A DNA stretch of 64,000 nt from Muribaculaceae bacterium (lineage in GTDB: Bacteria; Bacteroidota; Bacteroidia; Bacteroidales; Muribaculaceae): NCBI GenBank assembly GCA_022510425.1, contig JAFLTO010000005.1, forward strand, positions 62,001-126,000, given 5' to 3'. Shown here piece by piece: positions 25,830 through 33,211 of this stretch. Under the pieces are notes generated by a model. It saw nothing but the letters and a program-made list of their open reading frames with translations. It made no database searches and was not told where the DNA came from. The translations under genes and the position numbers were made by a program. Positions within the stretch are counted from its first letter, which is position 1, and every line of letters begins with the position of its first letter.

Positions 25830-28388
25830 TTATCCACATCTGGAAGATCCACAGGAAGTGCAAATGAGACAACCTTCTTGATATACCAGAGTCTCATTTC
25901 CACAGTTAGGACATTTGTGTCCTTTAGCTTCAGTACCATTTGGAAGATATTTCTTCAAGGCTCTTTCCACTCCATTTTTCCATGTGTTGATATTGGTGGA
26001 ATCAAGTTCAAGCCCACCTACCAACTTAAGAACCTGATCAATTGGCATTCCATAACGAAGAACGCCGGAAATCAGTTTGGCATAATTCCAAAATTCAGGA
26101 TTGAATTTCTCGCTAAGACCCTCAATTGTGGTTTTGTAACCACGTTTATTGATGAATTGAAAATCATATCTTTTCTTTCCATTTTCATCCGTAGCCTTAA
26201 TGATTTTACCATGAGTGACACTTTTCGGACAAAAAATCCCATCTTCATCATCAGCGAGACCGGTAAAAATCTCATAAGGTTTCCCATCAGCAAGTCCTAC
26301 AAATGCAATCCACTTTTCTTTATTATTCTGGAAACGCACCACATCAGCCTCCAATTCAATAGGCCGTTTCACCTCATGGTCTATAGAATGGATAAGACTT
26401 TGTTGTGCATCTACATGATTATCTGAAGATTTTTTCACTGTCTCAAGAACATTAGATCTTGATCCGTCCCGATACACAGTGCAACCTTTACACCCTGAAT
26501 TCCAAGCCTCAGCATATAAATTTTCCACAAGTTCTTCTGATACATCATTGGGTAGATTTATTGTGACACTTATTGAATGATCCACCCATTTTTGGATAGC
26601 CCCTTGCATCCTGACTTTTTCCATCCAATCCACATCATTAGAAGTGGCCTTGTAGTAAGGAGATTTTTTAACAAGTTCATCTATCTCCTCAGAAGTCATA
26701 TTTTCTTTTGGTTCAATACCGTTTATTTTCATCCAGGTCAAAAATTTATGATGATAAACGATGTATTCCTCAAAAGAATCACCAACTTCATCTATAAAAT
26801 CAATTCTTACATTTTCATCAGTGGGATTGACTTTTCTACGACGTTTATACACAGGCATAAAAACCGGTTCTATCCCTGAGGTGGTCTGAGTCATTAATGA
26901 AGTTGTTCCGGTGGGGGCAATTGTAAGGCAAGCGATATTTCGCCTACCCACTTTTTGCATTTTCTCTACTAAAGCCTGATCTGCTTCTTTAAGACGATTT
27001 ATAAATGGGTTATTTTTCTCGAGTTCAGCGTTAAACACCGGGAAAGCACCCCTTTGCTCAGCCAGGTCAACGGAGGAACGGAAATAAGCTAAAGCAAGGT
27101 CCTTATGAACTTTAACCGAAAAATCTGTTGCCTCTGGTGTTCCATACCTAAGACCTAAGGCTGCCAACATATCCCCTTCACCTGTAGTGCCGCAACCTGT
27201 TCGACGTCCAAGTCCCGTTTTATTTTTAATTTTGTGCCAAAGATTAAGCTCTGTACTTTTAACTTCATCGGGTTCCGGGTCTTCTTCAATTTTTCTAATG
27301 ATTTCTTCAATCTTGAGCATTTCAAGATCTATAATATCATCCATTATCCGTTGAGCTATACCCACATGCTTGCGAAAAAGATCAAAATCAAATTCAGCAT
27401 TATCAGCAAACGGATTTTTTACATAACTGTAGAGATTGATTGCCAAGAGCCTGCAACTGTCATAAGGGCAAAGAGGTATTTCTCCACATGGATTGGTTGA
27501 AATAGTTCTAAACCCTTTATCAGCGTAACAATCTGCAACACTTTCACGGGTTATTGTATCCCAGAAAAGAACACCCGGTTCAGCACTCTTCCAAGCATTA
27601 TGAATAATTTTCTTCCATAAAGCCTCAGCATCAATTTCTTTAGTGTAATCTGGACTTTCAGAATCCACAGGGAATTTCAAAAGATATTTTTCACCCGATT
27701 TAGCACATCTCATAAACTCGTCGTCAATACGAAGAGATACATTAGCTCCGGTTATTTTACCCGGGGTGGTTTTAGCATCAATAAAAGCTTCAGAATCGGG
27801 ATGTTTTATGGAAAGAGTCAACATGAGAGCTCCTCTTCTTCCATCTTGAGCAACTTCCCTTGTAGAATTGCTGTAGCGCTCCATAAACGGCACTACTCCT
27901 GTCGAAGTTAGAGCTGAGTTTTTCACCGGAGAACCTTTTGGACGCAGGTGAGAAAGATCATGCCCAACTCCTCCTCGTCTCTTCATTAATTGCACTTGTT
28001 CCTCATCTATTTTGATAATACCACCATAGGAATCAGGAGTTTCGTCTAAACCTATCACGAAACAATTTGATAAAGATCCTACCTGATAATCATTTCCTAT
28101 ACCTGCCATAGGACTACCCTGAGGAACTATATATCTAAACTCCTTAAGCACTTCATAGATTTCTTCTTCACTTAAGGGATTAGGATATTTATTCTCTATC
28201 TCAGCCAAAGAACGAGCAATTCGATGATGCATATCATCGGGAGTTTTCTCATAGATGTTTCCAAAAGAATCTTTAAGAGCATATTTCGTGACCCACACTC
28301 GGGCAGCCAACTGGTCTCCATTAAAATATTCTAAAGAAGCGTCGTAAGCTTCTTCATATGTATAATTTGGTAAATGAGAATCAGACAT
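25830..28388 (-). CDS. nrdJ: Adenosylcobalamin-dependent (class II) ribonucleotide reductase
   Basis: The 852-residue protein shows the class II reductase pattern: MKRRGGVGHDLSHLRP near residue 135, the NPCGEIPL finger-loop with radical and redox Cys near residue 300, TIAPTGTTSLMTQTTSGIEP in the C-terminal part of the barrel, and a C-terminal tail with zinc-ribbon CPNCG...CTSCG followed by the redox SRCG. It makes deoxynucleotides without needing oxygen, using coenzyme B12. No ATP-cone precedes the barrel. It is transcribed divergently from the nitroreductase gene through interlocked promoters. No cobalamin riboswitch fits in the roughly 50-base leader. Confidence 0.95.
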   Translation of the reverse strand: MSDSHLPNYTYEEAYDASLEYFNGDQLAARVWVTKYALKDSFGNIYEKTPDDMHHRIARSLAEIENKYPNPLSEEEIYEVLKEFRYIVPQGSPMAGIGNDYQVGSLSNCFVIGLDETPDSYGGIIKIDEEQVQLMKRRGGVGHDLSHLRPKGSPVKNSALTSTGVVPFMERYSNSTREVAQDGRRGALMLTLSIKHPDSEAFIDAKTTPGKITGANVSLRIDDEFMRCAKSGEKYLLKFPVDSESPDYTKEIDAEALWKKIIHNAWKSAEPGVLFWDTITRESVADCYADKGFRTISTNPCGEIPLCPYDSCRLLAINLYSYVKNPFADNAEFDFDLFRKHVGIAQRIMDDIIDLEMLKIEEIIRKIEEDPEPDEVKSTELNLWHKIKNKTGLGRRTGCGTTGEGDMLAALGLRYGTPEATDFSVKVHKDLALAYFRSSVDLAEQRGAFPVFNAELEKNNPFINRLKEADQALVEKMQKVGRRNIACLTIAPTGTTSLMTQTTSGIEPVFMPVYKRRRKVNPTDENVRIDFIDEVGDSFEEYIVYHHKFLTWMKINGIEPKENMTSEEIDELVKKSPYYKATSNDVDWMEKVRMQGAIQKWVDHSISVTINLPNDVSEELVENLYAEAWNSGCKGCTVYRDGSRSNVLETVKKSSDNHVDAQQSLIHSIDHEVKRPIELEADVVRFQNNKEKWIAFVGLADGKPYEIFTGLADDEDGIFCPKSVTHGKIIKATDENGKKRYDFQFINKRGYKTTIEGLSEKFNPEFWNYAKLISGVLRYGMPIDQVLKLVGGLELDSTNINTWKNGVERALKKYLPNGTEAKGHKCPNCGNETLVYQEGCLICTSCGSSRCG

Positions 28389-28439
28389 TTAAAATATTTT
28401 TTACGCCCTAAAAGGGTGGTTTTCTTTCTTGTATATATA

Positions 28440-28471
28440 ATTGCAAATTTAATCAACTATAACTAAATTTG
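28440..28471 (+). promoter_or_regulatory. Promoter of the nitroreductase-AraC pair
   Basis: ATTG (28440-28443), a 20-base spacer and TAAATTTG (28464-28471) closely match the consensus; the ATG follows 22 bases later. It overlaps the opposite nrdJ promoter almost completely. Confidence 0.6.
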
Positions 28472-28475
28472 CAAA
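28444..28475 (-). promoter_or_regulatory. Promoter of nrdJ
   Basis: On the minus strand TTTG (28472-28475), 20 bases and TAAATTTG (28444-28451) match the consensus exactly. Transcription would start near 28437. Confidence 0.7.
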
Positions 28476-28492
28476 GATAAGATATAGTGAAA

Positions 28493-29239
28493 ATGAGTGA
28501 AAATTATTTTTTAAGAAGAAGAAGTTGTAGGAATTTTAAATCAGACAAAATTGATAGAAATGTATTGGAAGACATAATTTTTCAAGCTTCCAAGGCTCCT
28601 ACTTGCGGAAATATGCAGCTTTATTCAGTTATAATAACTGAAGACTCTGACAACAAGGTAAAATTGGCCTCATATCATTATAATCAACCGGCTTCAATAA
28701 GTGCACCTATTCTATTGACAATATGCGCTGATTTCAATAGATTTACAAGATGGTGTGAAATCAATCACGCCAAATCCGGTTATAACAATTTTCATTCGTT
28801 TATCACGGCCCTGACAGATGCCTTGATATTTGCTCAACAGATTGTGACTATTGCTGAGCAAAAGGGTTACGGAACATGTTATCTTGGTACTGTCACCTAT
28901 AATGCGAAAGAAATTTCTGAGCTGTTAAAATTACCCGAATTAGTGGTTCCGGTTGCTTCGCTTGCAATAGGATTGCCGGCTGAAGATGGGGAATTTACAG
29001 AAAGATTGCCTTTAAAGGGGATCATTCATAATGAAATTTATAGTTCACCTTCAGAGGAAGAAATAACAGATATTTTTAATATTCACGATAAAAATCCTGA
29101 AAATAAAAAGTTTATAAAAGAAAATCTTAAAGACAATCTGGCACAGGTGTTTGCAGAAGTCAGATATCCCAAAGAAATGAATGAAAAGGTATCGGAAACC
29201 TTCTTGAAATTGCTAAAAGAAAAAGGTTTTCTGAATTAA
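28493..29239 (+). CDS. Nitroreductase-family flavoprotein
   Basis: The protein (248 residues from the ATG at 28493; a GTG two codons upstream is possible) has the nitroreductase fold: LRRRSCRNFKSDKI near the N-terminus binding FMN phosphate, ASKAPTCGNMQLYSVII, and AEQKGYGTCYLGTV with the usual Gly-x-Gly FMN loop. It most resembles NfsA/FRP-like oxygen-insensitive reductases, which reduce nitro compounds, quinones or flavins with NAD(P)H; the natural substrate is unknown. An AraC-type regulator follows 34 bases downstream on the same strand and could control it. Confidence 0.87.
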   Translation: MSENYFLRRRSCRNFKSDKIDRNVLEDIIFQASKAPTCGNMQLYSVIITEDSDNKVKLASYHYNQPASISAPILLTICADFNRFTRWCEINHAKSGYNNFHSFITALTDALIFAQQIVTIAEQKGYGTCYLGTVTYNAKEISELLKLPELVVPVASLAIGLPAEDGEFTERLPLKGIIHNEIYSSPSEEEITDIFNIHDKNPENKKFIKENLKDNLAQVFAEVRYPKEMNEKVSETFLKLLKEKGFLN

Positions 29240-29273
29240 TAAAAAATAATCATAGGGATAATCCAAATCAAAG

Positions 29274-30137
29274 ATGGAATTAGGATTGAAGTATAATATT
29301 GATTTAGTGGAAGATGTCAATAATATCCTTGCACATGATTTCTGGGTTTATTGCAATTTTACAGGGTCAATGATACCCGAAATCACTGATCCTATTAAAT
29401 TTACTTCTTCTTGTTCTATTTTTGTAAAAGAGGGGGAGGGAAGGATAGAGATTGACTTATTGCCATGCGAATTTAAAGGTCCTTGTATAGTAAACATAAA
29501 GCAGGGTCAAATTATACAGAATGTACAATTCAGTGGTGAATTCAATGCATCTTTTATAGTGCTGTCAAAACGATTTTGTGATAATTTGTTCGTAATGTTA
29601 AAAGACTGTAGTTCATATGGTACTGCTACAATCAACCCAATTGTAGGAGTGCCGGAAGAACTGGTTGAAAAATTCGATAAATTTTATTTACACATTAAAG
29701 ATATTTTTAATGATTCCCAAGGAGCCAACGCCTACCAAGCTATGGTTTTGGCGATAGCTTCGTTCTTCTATGAATGCGGCACCAAGTGCTACTTTCCGGT
29801 GTTGGATGCCTCACATAAGCCCATAGGTAGGTTGACAGAGAAATTTCTATCATTAGTGCAACAACATTTTAAGAAAGAACGATTTCTTGAGTTTTACGCT
29901 GATAAACTGGAGGTCAGCACCAAACATCTGTCAAGAACGTTGAAAGAAGCCACGGGTTTCAGCGCTGTGGATTGGATAGACCGTTTTGTGATATTAGAAG
30001 CCAAAGTATTGTTAAAATCCACCACAATGTCTATCCAACAGATCTCTGACGAATTGAATTTTGCTTCTCAATCCTTTTTCGGGAAGTATTTTAAAAAACA
30101 TACCGGCAGTTCACCAAAGGACTTCAGGAACAATTGA
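29274..30137 (+). CDS. AraC-family transcriptional regulator
   Basis: The 287-residue protein has a cupin-like N-terminal sensor (residues about 20-125) and a C-terminal AraC DNA-binding domain (about 190-285) with two helix-turn-helices: FYADKLEVSTKHLSRTLKEA and MSIQQISDELNFASQSFFGK, ending in KKHTGSSPKDFR, the family signature. It is downstream of the nitroreductase gene and probably co-transcribed. The effector is unknown. The domain order is that of most Bacteroidota AraC regulators. No target site could be identified. Confidence 0.9.
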   Translation: MELGLKYNIDLVEDVNNILAHDFWVYCNFTGSMIPEITDPIKFTSSCSIFVKEGEGRIEIDLLPCEFKGPCIVNIKQGQIIQNVQFSGEFNASFIVLSKRFCDNLFVMLKDCSSYGTATINPIVGVPEELVEKFDKFYLHIKDIFNDSQGANAYQAMVLAIASFFYECGTKCYFPVLDASHKPIGRLTEKFLSLVQQHFKKERFLEFYADKLEVSTKHLSRTLKEATGFSAVDWIDRFVILEAKVLLKSTTMSIQQISDELNFASQSFFGKYFKKHTGSSPKDFRNN

Positions 30138-30146
30138 AAACTGGTG

Positions 30147-31037
30147 TTATCTGGTTTTAAATTGTATTTTTTCAGAAAAAATAATACCTCCTATTATCAA
30201 AAAACACCCAAGATATCCTAAGAAAAATATTCTTTCATCTAAAATAAAATATCCGGCTATTAAAGTGATAAGCGGTTGCATGTAAAGATAATTGTTTGCT
30301 TTAATAGGCCCCAATATTTTCATAGCTTCATTCCATACCAGATATGCAAATGCAGAACAGAAAAGTCCCAGGAACAAGAAATTAAGCATAAACTCCGGTT
30401 GATTAAAATCGAAAATTAGCCAGAGTCTCAATGGCTGGTCTTGAATCAATAATAGAGGAAGAGCGGTTATAACTCCATAAAAAAACATTTTACGTGATAT
30501 AAAAAGGGAGGAATAAATAGGAGTCAAACTTTTCACCACTATAGTGTAAATGGCCCAAGAAATTGAGGCGCTCAGAGCTATCATATCTCCAAGAGGGTTA
30601 ATTTCAAACTCTTCATCGCCACTAAAAATTATACATGCCACTCCAATAAATGCAACGATAGAACCAATTATTACATTAGGCTTTGGCATGAACCTGTATA
30701 TAAAAGCCATCAGAATTGTTGTGAAAATAGGAGAAATACTCACTAACAACGACACATTTCCGGTGGTTGTGTATTCGAGGGCATAATTTTCAGCAACAAA
30801 ATATATAGAACCTGCACAAAGACCACAAATCAAGAATAGGAATTCATCTTTAAGGTTATTTGCCTTAATTTTTTTACATGTCATTGCAAGCAAAATACAA
30901 TAGGCAAAAATAAATCTATAAACGAAAACCTCAACGGGAGAGAAGCCCCCGTTGACCATCAAGACCTTAGAACTAAGGAAGGAAGTTCCCCAAGCAACCA
31001 TTACCAGTATGGCCCCTATATTGGCTAATATTTTCAC
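30147..31037 (-). CDS. EamA/DMT-family transporter
   Basis: The 296-residue protein has about ten hydrophobic helices in two repeated EamA halves; the first begins ILVMVAWGTSFLSSKVLMV, the second MIALSASISWAIYTIVVK. The LFLGLFCSAFAYLVWNEAM segment and the GPIKANNYLYMQPLITLIAGYF helix are typical of bacterial EamA exporters for amino acids or metabolites. The start codon is GTG (31035-31037); no nearby ATG would keep the first helix. It converges with araC, with only nine bases between stops and no clear terminator. It has its own promoter. Substrate unknown. Confidence 0.85.
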   Translation of the reverse strand: MKILANIGAILVMVAWGTSFLSSKVLMVNGGFSPVEVFVYRFIFAYCILLAMTCKKIKANNLKDEFLFLICGLCAGSIYFVAENYALEYTTTGNVSLLVSISPIFTTILMAFIYRFMPKPNVIIGSIVAFIGVACIIFSGDEEFEINPLGDMIALSASISWAIYTIVVKSLTPIYSSLFISRKMFFYGVITALPLLLIQDQPLRLWLIFDFNQPEFMLNFLFLGLFCSAFAYLVWNEAMKILGPIKANNYLYMQPLITLIAGYFILDERIFFLGYLGCFLIIGGIIFSEKIQFKTR

Positions 31038-31061
31038 TTTATAGACTTAAGGTTTGTAATG

Positions 31062-31093
31062 CAAATTTACAAAAGAAACGGGTGTCTGTCAAA
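31062..31093 (-). promoter_or_regulatory. Promoter of the EamA transporter gene
   Basis: Minus strand: TTTG (31090-31093), 20 bases, TAAATTTG (31062-31069), an exact consensus match; the GTG start follows 24 bases on. Confidence 0.7.
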
Positions 31094-31143
31094 ATTTGTA
31101 AAAAAATTAAAAAGGAAAAGATAACCTATTTGATAAGCAAATA

Positions 31144-31174
31144 ATAAAAAAAGCAACCCTCAAAAGAGAGTTGC
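31144..31174 (-). terminator. Terminator of the rubredoxin gene
   Basis: Minus strand: stem GCAACTCTC/GAGGGTTGC (one mismatch), four-base loop, then seven T. It ends 29 bases after the rubredoxin stop. Confidence 0.8.
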
Positions 31175-31202
31175 AAATCAAAATTATATTCAAGACTTAA
31201 AT

Positions 31203-31364
31203 TTATTCTTCGGGACTAAATTCACTTTTTGGTGCCTCGCAAACAGGACAAACAAATGTGTCAGGCAAAGATTCGAAATCAATTCCGGGAGCAATATTAT
31301 CATCTTCAACTCCTTCTGCCGGGTCATAAATCCATCCACAGACATTGCATACATACTTTTTCAT
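31203..31364 (-). CDS. rd: Rubredoxin
   Basis: Direct reading of the minus strand gives a 53-residue protein, [18 protein letters not shown]..., with the two rubredoxin iron-binding CxxC motifs: Cys6-x-x-Cys9 and Cys39-x-x-Cys42, plus the conserved aromatic core Tyr4, Trp11, Tyr13 and the PKSEF C-terminal turn. It carries one electron on a single Fe(Cys)4 centre, usually to oxygen- or peroxide-reducing enzymes in anaerobes; no partner gene is adjacent. One oddity: residue 43 after the second CxxC is Glu where rubredoxins usually have Gly (CPVCEAPK against CPVCGAPK). It is a single-gene unit with its own terminator. Confidence 0.92.
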   Translation of the reverse strand: MKKYVCNVCGWIYDPAEGVEDDNIAPGIDFESLPDTFVCPVCEAPKSEFSPEE

Positions 31365-31423
31365 AGAAATCTATTTTAATGTTATAACCTTTAAACACTG
31401 TAAAAACAGAAAAGTTCAAGAAT

Positions 31424-31455
31424 TTTGTTTAATTCCAATTTAGGGTTTAAATTTG
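31424..31455 (+). promoter_or_regulatory. Promoter of the DUF1015 gene
   Basis: TTTG (31424-31427), 20 bases, TAAATTTG (31448-31455): exact consensus. The ATG lies 52 bases downstream of the -7 box. Confidence 0.7.
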
Positions 31456-31507
31456 CAAATATTCTTATATCTACATAATCTAATATCATAAAAAATTATC
31501 TATTACT

Positions 31508-32752
31508 ATGGCGAAAGTTAAACCTTTCAAAGGAGTGAGACCTCCTAAACATCTGGTAGAAAAGGTAGTATCTCGACCTTATGATGTTTTAAATAGTGAT
31601 GAGGCACGAAAAGAAGCCGAAGGGAATGAAAAATCTCTTTATAGAATAATCAAACCAGAAATTGATTTTGAACATGGCACAGATGAGCATGATCCCAAAG
31701 TATATGAAAGGGCAGCTCAGAATTTCCAAATGTTCCAGGATAAAGGGTGGTTGGTGCAAGATGATAAAGACCATTATTACATTTATTCACAAACTATGAA
31801 TGGCAGAACCCAGTATGGTTTTGTGATAGCGGCATGGGTAGATGATTACATGGAAGGAAGAATCAAAAAACATGAATTGACCCGAAGAGATAAAGAGGAA
31901 GACAGGATGAAACATGTGAGGGTAAATAATGCCAATATAGAACCGGTATTCTTTGCTTTCCCTGATAATGACGTGCTTGCAGAAATCATTGAAAAAGTAA
32001 CAAAAACTGAACCTGAATATGACTTCGTGGCCCCTGACGGCTTTGGACATACTTTATGGAAGATAGGTGATGAAAAAACTATAAAAACCATTACTGAAGA
32101 ATTCGAAAAAATCCCTAACCTATATATAGCGGACGGTCATCATAGGTCAGCAGCTGCTGCCTTAGTCGGAGCTGAAAAAGCCAAAAATAATCCTGATCAT
32201 AAGGGTCATGAAGAATATAATTATTTCATGGCTGTGGCATTCCCAGCATCCCATCTCAATATAATCGATTATAATAGAGTTGTTAAAGATTTAAATGGAT
32301 TGACACCGGAGCAATTCCTGGATAAATTGAAAGAGAATTTTGATGTGGAAGATAAAGGTACGGAAATATTTCGACCCAACAAACTCCATAATTTCTCACT
32401 CTATCTTGACGGAAAATGGTACTCCCTGACTGCTAAACCGGGAACATATAATGATAATGATCCAATAGGAGTACTGGATGTAACTGTATCTTCTGATTTA
32501 ATTTTGAGAGATATCTTAGGAATACACGACCTAAGAAGCGATAAAAGAATTGACTTTGTTGGAGGAATCAGAGGATTGGAAGAATTAAAGAAAAGAGTAG
32601 ACAGTGGAGAAATGAAAATGGCCTTGGCTCTATACCCGGTGACTATGGATCAACTTATTGATATTGCAGACAGCGGAAACATTATGCCACCAAAGACCAC
32701 TTGGTTTGAACCAAAGTTAAGATCCGGTCTAGTTATTCATAAGTTGGATTAA
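31508..32752 (+). CDS. DUF1015-family protein
   Basis: The 414-residue protein matches DUF1015 by its opening VKPFKGVRPPKHLVEKVVSR, PYDVLNSDEAR, the RIKKHELTRRDKEEDRMKH block and the strongly conserved IADGHHRSAAAALV (about residues 208-221), which looks like an active or metal site. No signal peptide or membrane segment is present, so it is cytoplasmic. The family is widespread and in Bacteroidota is often next to serine biosynthesis genes (serC, serA); here it stands alone between its own promoter and a terminator. The reaction is unknown and I do not assign one. Confidence 0.88.
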   Translation: MAKVKPFKGVRPPKHLVEKVVSRPYDVLNSDEARKEAEGNEKSLYRIIKPEIDFEHGTDEHDPKVYERAAQNFQMFQDKGWLVQDDKDHYYIYSQTMNGRTQYGFVIAAWVDDYMEGRIKKHELTRRDKEEDRMKHVRVNNANIEPVFFAFPDNDVLAEIIEKVTKTEPEYDFVAPDGFGHTLWKIGDEKTIKTITEEFEKIPNLYIADGHHRSAAAALVGAEKAKNNPDHKGHEEYNYFMAVAFPASHLNIIDYNRVVKDLNGLTPEQFLDKLKENFDVEDKGTEIFRPNKLHNFSLYLDGKWYSLTAKPGTYNDNDPIGVLDVTVSSDLILRDILGIHDLRSDKRIDFVGGIRGLEELKKRVDSGEMKMALALYPVTMDQLIDIADSGNIMPPKTTWFEPKLRSGLVIHKLD

Positions 32753-32765
32753 TTCTAATATATCA

Positions 32766-32800
32766 AATACGGGGAATTTTCAAAGAAAATTCCCCGTATT
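32766..32800. terminator. Bidirectional terminator (DUF1015 gene / lipoprotein gene)
   Basis: Perfect 16-base stem (AATACGGGGAATTTTC and its complement) with a three-base loop between converging genes. Confidence 0.85.
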
Positions 32801-32821
32801 GTTAAAATGACAATGCTAATA

Positions 32822-33205
32822 TTATAGATTCTCTTCATTTACAATAAATAAAGAAGAATCAGGGATTTGCACGGATAAACTTATTAATTTATCTTTTTTT
32901 ACTGATCTCAACGACTCAATTAACTTAAAGATTGAATCATTTTCTTGCTCTGTCAACTTCATATCTGTTTCGGGAGGGAAGGCAAAATTAATCTCGGTTA
33001 TTCTTTTTTCAAATAATTGAGAAAGAGAATCAACCTGGATTGAATCTCCAGCGGTTTTGATCCTATCAGTTATATCAATAATAAGATCAGCACTTAGAGA
33101 AAACAAATCTCTTGCATCATCAGAAGTATCGTTATCCTCTTTTTTGATACATGAGAATAACATAAAAGACACTAAAGACCATATTAATAAACTCGTAACC
33201 TTCAT
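32822..33205 (-). CDS. Small hypothetical lipoprotein after uvrA
   Basis: The 127-residue protein has a lipoprotein signal peptide with lipobox LFSC (Cys19) followed by KKEDNDTSDD, charged residues that in Bacteroidota can direct the lipoprotein to the outer membrane or surface. The rest is predicted helical and has no motif I recognise. It starts six bases after the uvrA stop, so it is expressed with uvrA, although a lipoprotein has no obvious place in excision repair. Function unknown. Confidence 0.7.
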   Translation of the reverse strand: MKVTSLLIWSLVSFMLFSCIKKEDNDTSDDARDLFSLSADLIIDITDRIKTAGDSIQVDSLSQLFEKRITEINFAFPPETDMKLTEQENDSIFKLIESLRSVKKDKLISLSVQIPDSSLFIVNEENL

Positions 33206-33211
33206 TTTATC

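Noticed and set aside
28389..28440. Cobalamin riboswitch for nrdJ
   Set aside because: The leader from the predicted start is about 50 bases, too short for the B12 aptamer, and no B12-box was seen.
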